The position numbers and the translations under genes were made by a program. The notes below the pieces were generated by a model, which did not search any database, had not been told where the DNA came from, and saw only the letters and a list, made by a program, of their open reading frames with translations. Positions 8,506-16,210 of a stretch of 23,850 nt of DNA are shown here, piece after piece. Origin of the DNA: Dokdonella_A sp040002595 (lineage in GTDB: Bacteria > Pseudomonadota > Gammaproteobacteria > Xanthomonadales > Rhodanobacteraceae). The stretch covers positions 1 to 23,850 of the forward strand of contig JBDUED010000017.1 in NCBI GenBank assembly GCA_040002595.1, in the 5' to 3' direction. The stretch's first letter is position 1; each line of letters begins with the position of its first letter.

Positions 8506-8733
8506 ATGGGTGGTTTGAGCATCTGGCATTGGTTGATCGTGTTGGTTATCGTCGCGCTGGTCTTCGGCACCAAGCGCCTGCGCAATATCGGCGAGGACGT
8601 GGGGGCTGCGATCAAGAGCTTCCGCAAGGGCATGCAGGACGACGGCAGTGAACCTGCGTCACAGCTCAAAGCCGATCCGCCGCCGGCCGCGCAAGCGACG
8701 CCGGATGAACGCGTGCGCGATCACATCGATTAG
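8506..8733 (+). CDS. tatA: Sec-independent translocase subunit TatA
   Basis: A 75-residue TatA/E protein. It has the short N-terminal membrane helix (GGLSIWHWLIVLVIVALVFG), the hinge FGTKRLRNIG, the amphipathic helix DVGAAIKSFRKGM, and an acidic, proline-rich disordered tail. TatA oligomers form the variable pore through which folded proteins, often with a twin-arginine signal, cross the inner membrane. ATG 8506 is preferred over upstream GTG 8476 because GAGGAAGG lies just upstream and the protein then begins MGGLSIWHW as in the family. It is the first gene of a tatABC operon and is separated from tatB by 45 bp. Confidence 0.96.
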   Translation: MGGLSIWHWLIVLVIVALVFGTKRLRNIGEDVGAAIKSFRKGMQDDGSEPASQLKADPPPAAQATPDERVRDHID

Positions 8734-8778
8734 CGGATGCGCGGCGCCCTAAAGCCGCGTCAGCGTCCGGAACCCAGC

Positions 8779-9096
8779 ATGTTCGATATCGGTTTCAGCG
8801 AAATCGCCTTGATTGCGGTAGTGGCCTTGCTTGTGCTGGGGCCTGAGCGATTGCCGAAAGTCGCACGCACGGCCGGTGCCCTGATGCGTCGCGCACGTTC
8901 AAGTTGGGACAACGTGCGCAGCGAAATCGAGCGCGAGCTGGCTGCCGAAGACCTGCGCAAAACCATCCAGGCGACGCGTCAGGCGGCCGACATCGGACCT
9001 GACCTGCGCGCTGCCGCTGCGGATATCGATGCCGCTGCAAAATCACCGGGCGCGCCTGCGCAGACGGTGCCCACCTCCACGCCGCCCAATGAGTGA
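8779..9096 (+). CDS. tatB: Sec-independent translocase subunit TatB
   Basis: A 105-residue TatB protein. It opens MFDIGFSEIALIAVVALLVL, the family's N-terminal membrane helix, followed by the GPERLPKVAR hinge typical of TatB, a long amphipathic helix and an Ala/Pro-rich tail. With TatC it forms the receptor for twin-arginine signal peptides in the inner membrane. ATG 8779 is chosen over an in-frame ATG at 8737 because TatB proteins begin at this MFDIG motif and CCGGAA precedes it. Its last 8 bases overlap the start of tatC, which suggests coupled translation. Confidence 0.95.
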   Translation: MFDIGFSEIALIAVVALLVLGPERLPKVARTAGALMRRARSSWDNVRSEIERELAAEDLRKTIQATRQAADIGPDLRAAAADIDAAAKSPGAPAQTVPTSTPPNE

Positions 9097-9856
9097 CGCC
9101 GACCTGCCCGCGGGCGACGAGCAGTCGTTCATCTCGCATCTGGTTGAACTTCGCTCGCGTCTGCTCAAGGCCGTCGCCGCCGTGCTGCTCGTGCTGCTGG
9201 CGCTGATCCCGATCGCCAACAAGCTTTACGCGTGGCTGGCGCTGCCGCTGGTTGCACGCCTGCCACGGGGCGGTACGATGATCGCGACCGAGGTCGCCTC
9301 CCCGTTTCTGACCCCGCTCAAGCTCGCGTTCTTCGTCGCGCTGTTCATCGCGATCCCGGTCGTCCTGTACCAACTCTGGGCGTTTGTCGCGCCGGGTTTG
9401 TACCAGCGCGAAAAACGTCTGGCCGTGCCGATCCTGGTTTCGTCGGTCCTTCTGTTTTATCTGGGCTGTGCGTTCGCCTATTTTCTGGTGTTGCCAGCCG
9501 TGTTCGCCTTCATGACCCACGTCGCACCAGCCGGCGTCGCAGTGATGCCGGATATCGCCCATTACCTCGACTTCGTGTTGATGCTGTTTCTTGCCTTTGG
9601 AGTGTGCTTTGAACTTCCGGTCGTTCTGGTGATTCTGGTAGCGCTAGGCATCGTCACCCCTGAGCAACTTGCGAGTAGCCGGCGCTATGCGATCGTGGGG
9701 TCGTTCGTGGTCGCTGCCGTGCTCACCCCGCCGGACGTCCTGTCGCAGACCATGCTCGCCGTGCCAATGTACCTGCTCTATGAAATCGGCATTGTCGGCG
9801 CGCGCTCGTTGACGCGCGTCGTCGTGGCCGATCCGCCCTCACCGCCGGCCGCCTGA
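9089..9856 (+). CDS. tatC: Sec-independent translocase subunit TatC
   Basis: A 255-residue integral membrane protein with six predicted helices, as expected for TatC. It forms the signal-peptide recognition core of the Tat complex. Conserved points are the cytoplasmic N-terminal FISHLVELRSRLL motif, ATEVASPFLTPLKL before helix 2, YQLWAFVAPGLYQREKR in the first cytoplasmic loop, FGVCFELPVVLV around helix 4, and the SSRRYAIVGSFVVAAVLTPPD segment before helix 5. The start MSDADLPAG at 9089 overlaps tatB by 8 bp; the in-frame ATG at 9029 would extend deep into tatB and is unlikely. It ends the operon, and no terminator hairpin with a T-run follows. Confidence 0.97.
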   Translation: MSDADLPAGDEQSFISHLVELRSRLLKAVAAVLLVLLALIPIANKLYAWLALPLVARLPRGGTMIATEVASPFLTPLKLAFFVALFIAIPVVLYQLWAFVAPGLYQREKRLAVPILVSSVLLFYLGCAFAYFLVLPAVFAFMTHVAPAGVAVMPDIAHYLDFVLMLFLAFGVCFELPVVLVILVALGIVTPEQLASSRRYAIVGSFVVAAVLTPPDVLSQTMLAVPMYLLYEIGIVGARSLTRVVVADPPSPPAA

Positions 9857-9998
9857 ATGGCACGCCGCAGCGGACAACGAGGTTCGGCGGATTGACAAAT
9901 CATCACAATCGGCAGCTTCTGGAGGTGCCGGCTAGCGTTGGGCACAGCTACACTTGTGCAACACGCAACAAGGCACGGATGTTGCAGGAGGACAAATC

Positions 9999-10208
9999 AT
10001 GAAAAAAATCATTCCAGTACAAGACGACACGCGCGATGCCAGTTTGCGCGTCTCCAAACGGGTACGCGACACGCTCAAGGCCGCCTCCGCAGTCATGGGT
10101 CGACCGTTGTACGACGTGACCAACGAAGCGATCAGCGCGTATCTTTCCGGCCTCAAGCTGGGCGATCCGCTGGCCGCGATTCGACGCGGCGCCCGCAGCC
10201 GCAAATAA
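9999..10208 (+). CDS. Small ribbon-helix-helix-like protein
   Basis: A 69-residue basic protein with an excellent Shine-Dalgarno (GCAGGAGG, 7 bases before ATG 9999). The segment DASLRVSKRVRDTLKAASAV followed by MGRPLYDVTNEAISAYLSGL has the strand-helix-turn-helix pattern of ribbon-helix-helix DNA-binding proteins (Arc/MetJ/CopG type): alternating residues in a short strand, a first helix, a G-R/K-P-L turn and a second helix. This is fold-level inference, and the target is unknown. The tail GARSRK is basic. The protein stands alone between tatC and the convergent amidotransferase gene. No partner toxin is adjacent on either side, so an antitoxin role is not supported. An in-frame extension to 9954 lacks a ribosome site. 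Confidence 0.75.
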   Translation: MKKIIPVQDDTRDASLRVSKRVRDTLKAASAVMGRPLYDVTNEAISAYLSGLKLGDPLAAIRRGARSRK

Positions 10209-10227
10209 AGCGCAGCGGCCGAAGCGC

Positions 10228-10989
10228 TCACGTCATTGCTGACGCGCGCGCGAGGTCGCGAAATCGGCGCAGCAATCGATGTGCCAGCGGTGCCGGTGCG
10301 TTGTCGCGATCTGCGCAGCATCCAGCCGGGCAATCGCCATTGCGTGCTTGCGTGCGTCGGCGCATATAACCGCGCATGATTTCGACGCTGAATTCCGGAT
10401 GGAACTGCAGACCCCACACGTTGGGCGCATAACGCACGGCATGATTGGCGTCGTGCGCCGAGCGTGCCAGCACGACGGCACCGGGGGGAAGCTCAAGTAC
10501 GCTTTGCTGGTGTGAAACGTGCGCCAGAAAGCTCGCCGGCGCCGCGCTCAGCAGCGCATCGTCACAAGCGGACGGTAATCGTTCGATCCCGACGGTACCG
10601 ACCTCGCGCCCGCTCGGGTGGTAGTCGACGCGGCCCCCGAGGGCATGCGCCAATAACTGATGGCCGTAACAGACGCCGAGTACCGACGCACCGTTTTCGA
10701 TCGCCGTACGCAACCACACAGCAGTCTCTTCGCTCCAGCGCAAACGTTCGCTCACCATGGCGGGTGAGCCCGTCACGATGACGCCGGCATGCGCGGATGC
10801 GTTCGCGGGCAATGGCTCGCCCGCGTCCACTCGGGCGACGTCGATTTCGTCGCGACGCAAGCCCAGTCCGCGCCGAAACCACTCCGGAAAATCTCCGCGC
10901 CGCGCGCGCAGTTCCGGCAACGTGCTGCCGGTTTGCACGATCAGGAAACGTGATCGCGAGCGCGTTTCAATCCGTTGGCGGAAGGACAT
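10228..10989 (-). CDS. Class I glutamine amidotransferase
   Basis: A 253-residue single-domain amidotransferase similar to the GATase part of GMP synthase. It has the oxyanion loop VIVTGSPAMVSE (about 70-81), the nucleophile elbow VLGVCYGHQLLAHALGG (Cys about 107) and the His-x-Glu pair in WGLQFHPEFSVEI (His about 197, Glu about 199). Such stand-alone domains hydrolyse glutamine or gamma-glutamyl compounds; the acceptor cannot be told from the sequence. The ATG at 10989 places its start 23 bp inside the preceding ATPase gene on the same strand, suggesting coupled expression, but no functional link between them is established. The frame is open 74 codons further upstream inside the ATPase gene; that part is spurious. 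It converges on the small RHH-like gene. Confidence 0.92.
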   Translation of the reverse strand: MSFRQRIETRSRSRFLIVQTGSTLPELRARRGDFPEWFRRGLGLRRDEIDVARVDAGEPLPANASAHAGVIVTGSPAMVSERLRWSEETAVWLRTAIENGASVLGVCYGHQLLAHALGGRVDYHPSGREVGTVGIERLPSACDDALLSAAPASFLAHVSHQQSVLELPPGAVVLARSAHDANHAVRYAPNVWGLQFHPEFSVEIMRGYMRRRTQARNGDCPAGCCADRDNAPAPLAHRLLRRFRDLARASAMT

Positions 10990-12793
10990 GGATGACTTCG
11001 GCAATGGTGGTAATACCGCGGACGACTTGCGCAGCGGCCGACGCACGCAAGGGCTGCATGCCTTCGGCAAGTGCGGTTTGCATGAGTCTGGCCAGATCCA
11101 GATTGGACTGGATCTGGGCGCGGATCGCTGGCGAGATGCGCAACATTTCGTAGATGCCGGTACGCCCGAGAAAGCCGGTGTTGCGGCATTCAAGGCAGCC
11201 TTTCGGCCCAAAACTCTTTATCGGCGGCGCCAGCGCGTGGCCGTGGGTGAGCGCTGCCCATGCACGCACATCCAGCGGCATCTCGATCTTGCAATGCGGA
11301 CACAGGGTGCGCACGAGACGCTGCGCGACAATTCCGGTCAAGGTCGACTGGATCAGGTAATTGGGCACACCCAGATCCAGCAGGCGCGTCAGCGCGCTCG
11401 GCGCGTCGTTGGTGTGCAGGGTCGACAGCACCAGGTGGCCGGTCAATGACGCCTGCACCGCCATTTGCGCAGTTTCCAGATCGCGGATTTCGCCGACCAT
11501 GATGATGTCCGGGTCCTGACGCATCAGCGTGCGCACGCCGGTGGCGAAATCCAGGTCAATCGCCTGATGCACCTGCATCTGGTTGAACTCAGGCGACACC
11601 ATCTCGATCGGATCCTCGACCGTGCACACGTTGATGTCCGGTGTCGCCAACACCTTCAAGGTCGAATACAACGTGGTCGTCTTGCCCGAGCCGGTCGGGC
11701 CCGTAACCAGCACGATGCCGTGCGGACGATCGACGAACTCGCGCCATGTCTTCTCTTCGCCGGGGGAGAATCCCAGTTGGCGAAATTCCTTGACCACGAT
11801 GTCCGGGTCGAAGATACGCATCACGATTTTCTCGCCGAACGCAGTCGGCATCGACGACAGACGCAATTCGACTTCGCGGCCGCCGGCTGACCGCGTCTTG
11901 ATGCGGCCGTCCTGCGGGCGGCGCTTTTCCGCCACGTCCATGCGTCCGAGAATCTTGATGCGCGAAGTGACCGCGGTCATCACCGGTGTCGGCAGTTCGA
12001 ACACCTTGTGCATGACGCCGTCAATGCGAAAGCGGATCGGACTGGTTTCGCGGCGCGGTTCCAGATGGATGTCCGAGGCGCGTTGCTCGAATGCGTATTG
12101 CAGCAGCCAATCGACAATGTGTACAACGTGGCGATCGTCGACGCCGACATCACCCGCTTTGCCGAGCTCGACCAGTTGCTCGAAATTGAGGATTGCGCTG
12201 CCATCGTTGAGATCGTTCTTGGCATCCTGGGCGCGCTGTATCGAACGCTGCACGCCCCACCATTCGGTGAGGTAGCGGCTGACATCGAGCGGATTGGCGA
12301 CCACGCGCTGGATCTCGCGGCGCAGGATGTGGCCAAGATCGGCGAGCCAGCGCGTATCGAACGGCTCGGAGGTTGCGAACACGACCTTCATTTCGCTGAC
12401 GGCCACCGGCAGGATGCGGTAACGCTTCGCATAGGCGTGACTGACCACTTGGGTGACCGCGCCGACGTCGATTTTCATCGGGTCGATCTTCAAGTAGGGC
12501 AGGTTCGCGCGTTCGCCCAGCCAGTGCGTCAGCACCTCGAGGCTGAGAGGCTTGCCCGGCTGGCGGACATCGGCAAACTTCAGGTTCGCCACCAGCACCA
12601 GCGGATGCAGTTCGGTGCGTCCGCGTGCGGTGCGCACATCGGCGCGCACGCGCTCGATGTCCGCCGCGGTCAGCAGGCCATCGGCGAGCAGGGCGGCCAG
12701 CGTTTCGTCCAGGTCGAGACGGCCATGCATGCCCAGCGTGGACACCGCGCCGGATGTCAGTGACGTTGCGGACAGCGGGATCACGCCGGCCAT
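10967..12793 (-). CDS. GspE/PulE-family (type II secretion / type IV pilus) ATPase
   Basis: A 608-residue traffic ATPase. The order is: an N-terminal T2SSE_N/MshEN-like domain (about 60-180, with LTHWLGERANLPYLKIDP), the linker helix WLLQYAFEQRASDIHLEP (Asp box) at about 229-246, Walker A GPTGSGKTTT (365-374), the Asp-box-like CTVEDPIE (390-397), Walker B DPDIIMVGEIRD (427-438), the His box LSTLHTNDAPSA (457-468), and a four-cysteine zinc motif CPHC...CLEC (Cys 498, 501, 533, 536). These hexameric ATPases power assembly of a type II pseudopilus or type IV pilus. No pilin, GspF/PilC or secretin gene is in the window, so its system is unknown. The start at ATG 12793 is approximate; the frame stays open antisense to glyQ, which is spurious. 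A later Met at residue 22 is possible. Confidence 0.93.
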   Translation of the reverse strand: MAGVIPLSATSLTSGAVSTLGMHGRLDLDETLAALLADGLLTAADIERVRADVRTARGRTELHPLVLVANLKFADVRQPGKPLSLEVLTHWLGERANLPYLKIDPMKIDVGAVTQVVSHAYAKRYRILPVAVSEMKVVFATSEPFDTRWLADLGHILRREIQRVVANPLDVSRYLTEWWGVQRSIQRAQDAKNDLNDGSAILNFEQLVELGKAGDVGVDDRHVVHIVDWLLQYAFEQRASDIHLEPRRETSPIRFRIDGVMHKVFELPTPVMTAVTSRIKILGRMDVAEKRRPQDGRIKTRSAGGREVELRLSSMPTAFGEKIVMRIFDPDIVVKEFRQLGFSPGEEKTWREFVDRPHGIVLVTGPTGSGKTTTLYSTLKVLATPDINVCTVEDPIEMVSPEFNQMQVHQAIDLDFATGVRTLMRQDPDIIMVGEIRDLETAQMAVQASLTGHLVLSTLHTNDAPSALTRLLDLGVPNYLIQSTLTGIVAQRLVRTLCPHCKIEMPLDVRAWAALTHGHALAPPIKSFGPKGCLECRNTGFLGRTGIYEMLRISPAIRAQIQSNLDLARLMQTALAEGMQPLRASAAAQVVRGITTIAEVIHVLPPTD

Positions 12794-12823
12794 GCGGTGG
12801 AGTTCGGGTTGCGCATCGACCGT

Positions 12824-12829
12824 TATACT
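12824..12829 (+). promoter_or_regulatory. Possible -10 element for glyQS
   Basis: TATACT (five of six bases match the consensus) sits 37 bp before the glyQ start in the 72-bp divergent gap. A -35 is not convincing: TTCGGG at 12803-12808 is 15 bp upstream. The leader would be about 30 nt long. Confidence 0.35.
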
Positions 12830-12865
12830 AGCGCGCTTTTCGATCGCCACTTGTGAGCCGAGCGC

Positions 12866-13771
12866 ATGCCAGCACCGTCGTTTCAGGACATCATCCAGAC
12901 GCTGAACCGCTATTGGGCGGAGCAAGGTTGTGTGTTGCTGCAGCCCCTGGATATCGAAGTCGGTGCCGGCACGTTTCATCCGGCGACGTTCCTGCGCTCG
13001 ATCGGGCCCGAACCGTGGGCGGCCGCCTATGTGCAACCCTCGCGCCGTCCGAGCGATGGCCGGTACGGCGACAATCCGAATCGATTGCAGCATTACTACC
13101 AATATCAGGTGGTGATGAAACCGAATCCGGACGACATTCTCGATCGCTACATCGGTTCGCTCAAGGCGCTCGGCGTCGATCCGCTGGTGCATGACCTGCG
13201 CTTCGTCGAGGACAATTGGGAATCGCCAACGCTCGGCGCGTGGGGTCTCGGTTGGGAAGTGTGGTTGAACGGGATGGAAGTGACCCAGTTCACCTATTTT
13301 CAACAGGCCGGCGGTCTCGAATGTCGGCCAGTCACCGGCGAAATCACCTACGGTCTGGAACGCTTGGCGATGTATCTGCAGAACGTCGACAACGTGTTTG
13401 ATCTGGTCTGGACAAAAGCGCCGCACGGTGTCGTCACCTATGGCGACGTGTTTCAGCAGAACGAAGTCGAGCAATCGACCTACAACTTCGAGTACGCCAA
13501 TGTCGCCGAACTGCGGCGCTGGTTCGACGTCTGCGAAAGCGAAGCGAAAAAACTTGTCGAGGCGAATTTGCCGCTGCCCGCCTACGAGCAGGTGATGAAG
13601 GCGAGCCACACGTTCAACTTGCTCGATGCGCGCCGCGCCATCAGCGTGACCGAGCGCCAGCGCACCATTCTGCGCGTGCGAGCGTTGTCGCGCAGCGTGG
13701 CCGAAGCGTATTACGCGCAGCGCGAAAGACTTGGATTTCCCGGACTCAAGTGCACCAGGGAAGCTGCCTGA
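12866..13771 (+). CDS. glyQ: Glycyl-tRNA synthetase, alpha subunit
   Basis: A 301-residue alpha subunit of the bacterial alpha2-beta2 glycyl-tRNA synthetase. It carries the class II catalytic core that activates glycine. Characteristic stretches are FQDIIQTLNRYWAEQGCVLL, the glycine-site region EVGAGTFHPATFLRS, EPWAAAYVQPSRRPSDGRYG, NRLQHYYQYQVVMKP, GWEVWLNGMEVTQFTYFQQ and GEITYGLERLAMYLQ. Length and order match the family throughout. The start ATG 12866 has only a weak ribosome site. The stop TGA (13769-13771) shares its final A with the ATG of glyS, the usual coupling that keeps the two subunits in balance. Confidence 0.98.
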   Translation: MPAPSFQDIIQTLNRYWAEQGCVLLQPLDIEVGAGTFHPATFLRSIGPEPWAAAYVQPSRRPSDGRYGDNPNRLQHYYQYQVVMKPNPDDILDRYIGSLKALGVDPLVHDLRFVEDNWESPTLGAWGLGWEVWLNGMEVTQFTYFQQAGGLECRPVTGEITYGLERLAMYLQNVDNVFDLVWTKAPHGVVTYGDVFQQNEVEQSTYNFEYANVAELRRWFDVCESEAKKLVEANLPLPAYEQVMKASHTFNLLDARRAISVTERQRTILRVRALSRSVAEAYYAQRERLGFPGLKCTREAA

Positions 13772-15954
13772 TGTCGACGGCAACCGCAGCTTCGCTGTTG
13801 ATTGAACTGGGCAGCGAAGAACTGCCGCCCAAGGCGCTGGACGAACTCGCTGTCGCGTTCGCGCATGGTGTTTGCGAAGGACTCTCCAAACGTGGCGTGG
13901 GCGCCGATATCGGGCATGCCAAAGCGTACTGCTCGCCGCGCCGTCTGGCCGTTTACGTACCGGCGGTCGCTGCGGCTCAACCCGATCAGCTACAGGAGCG
14001 CCGCGGTCCTGCCTTGAATGCCGGTCTTGACGCAAGCGGCCAGCCGACCAAAGCGCTGCTCGGCTTTGCGCACAGTTGCGGCGTCGAGGTCAACGCGCTG
14101 GAGAAACTCGAAACCGACCGAGGCGGGTGGTTCGTCCATCGCGCAATCAAACCGGGTCAGCCGACCGCCGCGTTGATCCCCGAGATTCTCGCCGAAGCTC
14201 TGAAATCGCTGCCGATTCCGCGCCCGATGCGATGGGGCGATCACGATTATGCGTTCGTCCGTCCGGTGCACTGGCTGGTCATGCTGCATGGTCACGCGGT
14301 CGTTGACGGCGAAATTCTCGGTGTCAAATCCGGGCGGACGTCGCGCGGACATCGCTTCCATCATCCGCAGCCCGTGCACATTGTCGACGCCGATTCATGG
14401 CTGGATGCGTTGCGAGCGGCGAAGGTGTTGGCCGACCCGGTCGAGCGTCGCGCCAGGGTGCGCAGCGAGGTTGAACGCGCGGCGCCGCCACAGGCAACGG
14501 CGAGGCTGTCCGACCCCTTGCTTGCGGAGATCGCCAACCTGACCGAATGGCCGGTTGCGATTGCCTGCACGTTCGATCGCGATTTCCTCGCCGTGCCGGC
14601 TGAAGTGCTGGTGACAACGATGGAGACGAACCAGAAGTTCGTGTCGGTAACGGATGCAGCCGGCAAGCTGACGGAACACTTCATCGGCGTCGCCAACATC
14701 GATTCGAAGGATCCGGCCGAAATACGCAAGGGCTACGAGCGCGTGATACGTCCACGTTTTGCCGATGCGAAATTCTTTTACGACGAAGATCTCAAGACGC
14801 CTCTCGCGACGAATCTTGACGCCCTCAAATCCGTTGTCTACCAGCAAGCGCTGGGCAGCGTGTGGGACAAGAGCGTGCGCGTGGCGGAACTGGCGCGCGT
14901 GATCGCACATCGGGTCGGGGCCGACGCCGCACTCGCCACGCGCGCTGCCGCTTTGAGCAAATGCGACTTGTTGACACGCATGGTGGGCGAGTTCCCGGAA
15001 CTGCAAGGTGTCATGGGCCGCTATTACGCGAGCGCCAACGGCGAAAACGCGCAAGTCGCTGCGGCGCTCGAGGAATTCTACGCGCCGCGTTTCGCGGGCG
15101 ACCGCATCGCGCAAGGCAAGATCGGTCAGGTGCTCAGCATTGCCGAGCGCCTCGACACGCTGACTGGAATTTTCGCGGTCGGCATGAAGCCGTCCGGCAA
15201 CAAGGATCCGTTCGCGCTACGGCGCACGGCGCTTGGGCTCGCTCGCACCCTGATTGAAGGCCGCGTGTCGCTGGATTTGAAAGCCGCCCTCATCGAAGCA
15301 TGGGAGCAAACCATTAGTGCGATTCTGTCAACCAGTCATGGGCAAGCCCAACAGGTAGTGCATGAGGCAAGAAAGAAGGGTGCGGATGCAAAGGTCGGCG
15401 TCATTGGGCATATCAGTGACAAAGACGCGGCCGGTTCGGCAAACGAAATCTACGCCTTCATCCTCGACCGCCTGCGCGGTTACTACGCCGACAAGAACAT
15501 CAGCGGCGAAGCCTTCGAATCGGTGCGGGCGCTCGCGCCGTCCGACTTGACCGATTTCGATCAACGCCTCCACGCCGTGGTCGAGTTCGCCAAGCTGCCC
15601 GATGCGCAGGCGCTGGCCGCTGCAAACAAGCGCATTGGCAACCTCCTGCGCCAGGCCGGCGCTGTCGCATCGACTCAGGTCGACGATGCGCTGCTCGAAG
15701 CCGGCGCGGAACGCGAACTGGCAGCGGCGTTGGGCGCCGCTCAGCACGATGGTGCCTTGCTGATGGCGACGCGTGACTATGTCGGCTTGCTCCAGCGTCT
15801 GGCCCTGCTGCGCGCACCGGTGGATCGTTATTTCGAGTGCGTCATGGTCATGGCCGAGAATCCAGCGGTTCGCGCCAACCGACTCGCCCTGCTGGCGAGC
15901 GTGCGCGACGCGTTTTTAAAGGTGGCCGATATTTCGCTGCTGCCCGCTGGTTGA
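13771..15954 (+). CDS. glyS: Glycyl-tRNA synthetase, beta subunit
   Basis: A 727-residue beta subunit, longer than the roughly 690 of E. coli. It binds tRNA-Gly and is needed for glycyl transfer together with GlyQ. The N-terminus ASLLIELGSEELPPKAL, the region VHWLVMLHG, LVTTMETNQKFVSV, DAKFFYDEDLKTPL, GKIGQVLSIAERLDTLTGIF and GMKPSGNKDPFALRRTALG are all conserved. The C-terminal DALR-type anticodon-binding domain includes LAAANKRIGNLLRQ and ends NRLALLASVRDAFLKVADIS. An extra segment of about 35 residues (roughly 518-555) interrupts the helical region before the anticodon domain and differs in codon choice from its surroundings. ATG 13771 overlaps the glyQ stop; an in-frame ATG at 13750 is inside glyQ. 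Confidence 0.98.
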   Translation: MSTATAASLLIELGSEELPPKALDELAVAFAHGVCEGLSKRGVGADIGHAKAYCSPRRLAVYVPAVAAAQPDQLQERRGPALNAGLDASGQPTKALLGFAHSCGVEVNALEKLETDRGGWFVHRAIKPGQPTAALIPEILAEALKSLPIPRPMRWGDHDYAFVRPVHWLVMLHGHAVVDGEILGVKSGRTSRGHRFHHPQPVHIVDADSWLDALRAAKVLADPVERRARVRSEVERAAPPQATARLSDPLLAEIANLTEWPVAIACTFDRDFLAVPAEVLVTTMETNQKFVSVTDAAGKLTEHFIGVANIDSKDPAEIRKGYERVIRPRFADAKFFYDEDLKTPLATNLDALKSVVYQQALGSVWDKSVRVAELARVIAHRVGADAALATRAAALSKCDLLTRMVGEFPELQGVMGRYYASANGENAQVAAALEEFYAPRFAGDRIAQGKIGQVLSIAERLDTLTGIFAVGMKPSGNKDPFALRRTALGLARTLIEGRVSLDLKAALIEAWEQTISAILSTSHGQAQQVVHEARKKGADAKVGVIGHISDKDAAGSANEIYAFILDRLRGYYADKNISGEAFESVRALAPSDLTDFDQRLHAVVEFAKLPDAQALAAANKRIGNLLRQAGAVASTQVDDALLEAGAERELAAALGAAQHDGALLMATRDYVGLLQRLALLRAPVDRYFECVMVMAENPAVRANRLALLASVRDAFLKVADISLLPAG

Positions 15955-16152
15955 GGCTGCGCGAAACCCATGCCAGGGGCGGAGGCGTGGCCGCCCAAAA
16001 CAACGATTGGTCAGCTGCGGTTCGGTTTTGCAATTGCGCGCACCGTCCGCGCAGATTATCGTGCCAGCTTCAGGCAGCGCGCAGGCCGCTCCACAACAGC
16101 AGCCTTCACGATGCAAAGCCACAGGCGTGGCGCGGCGCGGCACGTTCGGAGC

Positions 16153-16182
16153 GCGACAACCTGTCGATGGGTCTGATATACG
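16153..16182 (+). promoter_or_regulatory. Candidate extended -10 promoter for the YbaY-like lipoprotein gene
   Basis: TATACG (16177-16182) is preceded by TG one base upstream (CTGATATACG). GCGACA at 16153-16158 lies 18 bp before it as a weak -35. Transcription would start about 20 nt before ATG 16211. The rest of the 256-bp glyS/16211 gap shows only a GGGCGG/CCGCCC hairpin at 15977-15996 without a T-run. Confidence 0.3.
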
Positions 16183-16210
16183 AATCCTTTCGTTATTGTG
16201 GAGATGATGC

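Noticed and set aside
9892..9897. TTGACA as a -35 box for the small RHH-like gene
   Set aside because: The hexamer is perfect but no -10-like sequence lies 15-19 bp downstream.
9999..10208. Antitoxin of a toxin-antitoxin pair
   Set aside because: No candidate toxin gene overlaps or adjoins the RHH-like gene on either strand.
12794..14035. 414-codon upstream extension of the GspE-type ATPase frame
   Set aside because: It runs antisense through glyQ and the start of glyS and has no family similarity.
15977..15996. GGGCGG/CCGCCC hairpin after glyS as a terminator
   Set aside because: The stem is only 6 bp with an 8-base loop and no T-run follows; it is followed by AAAA.
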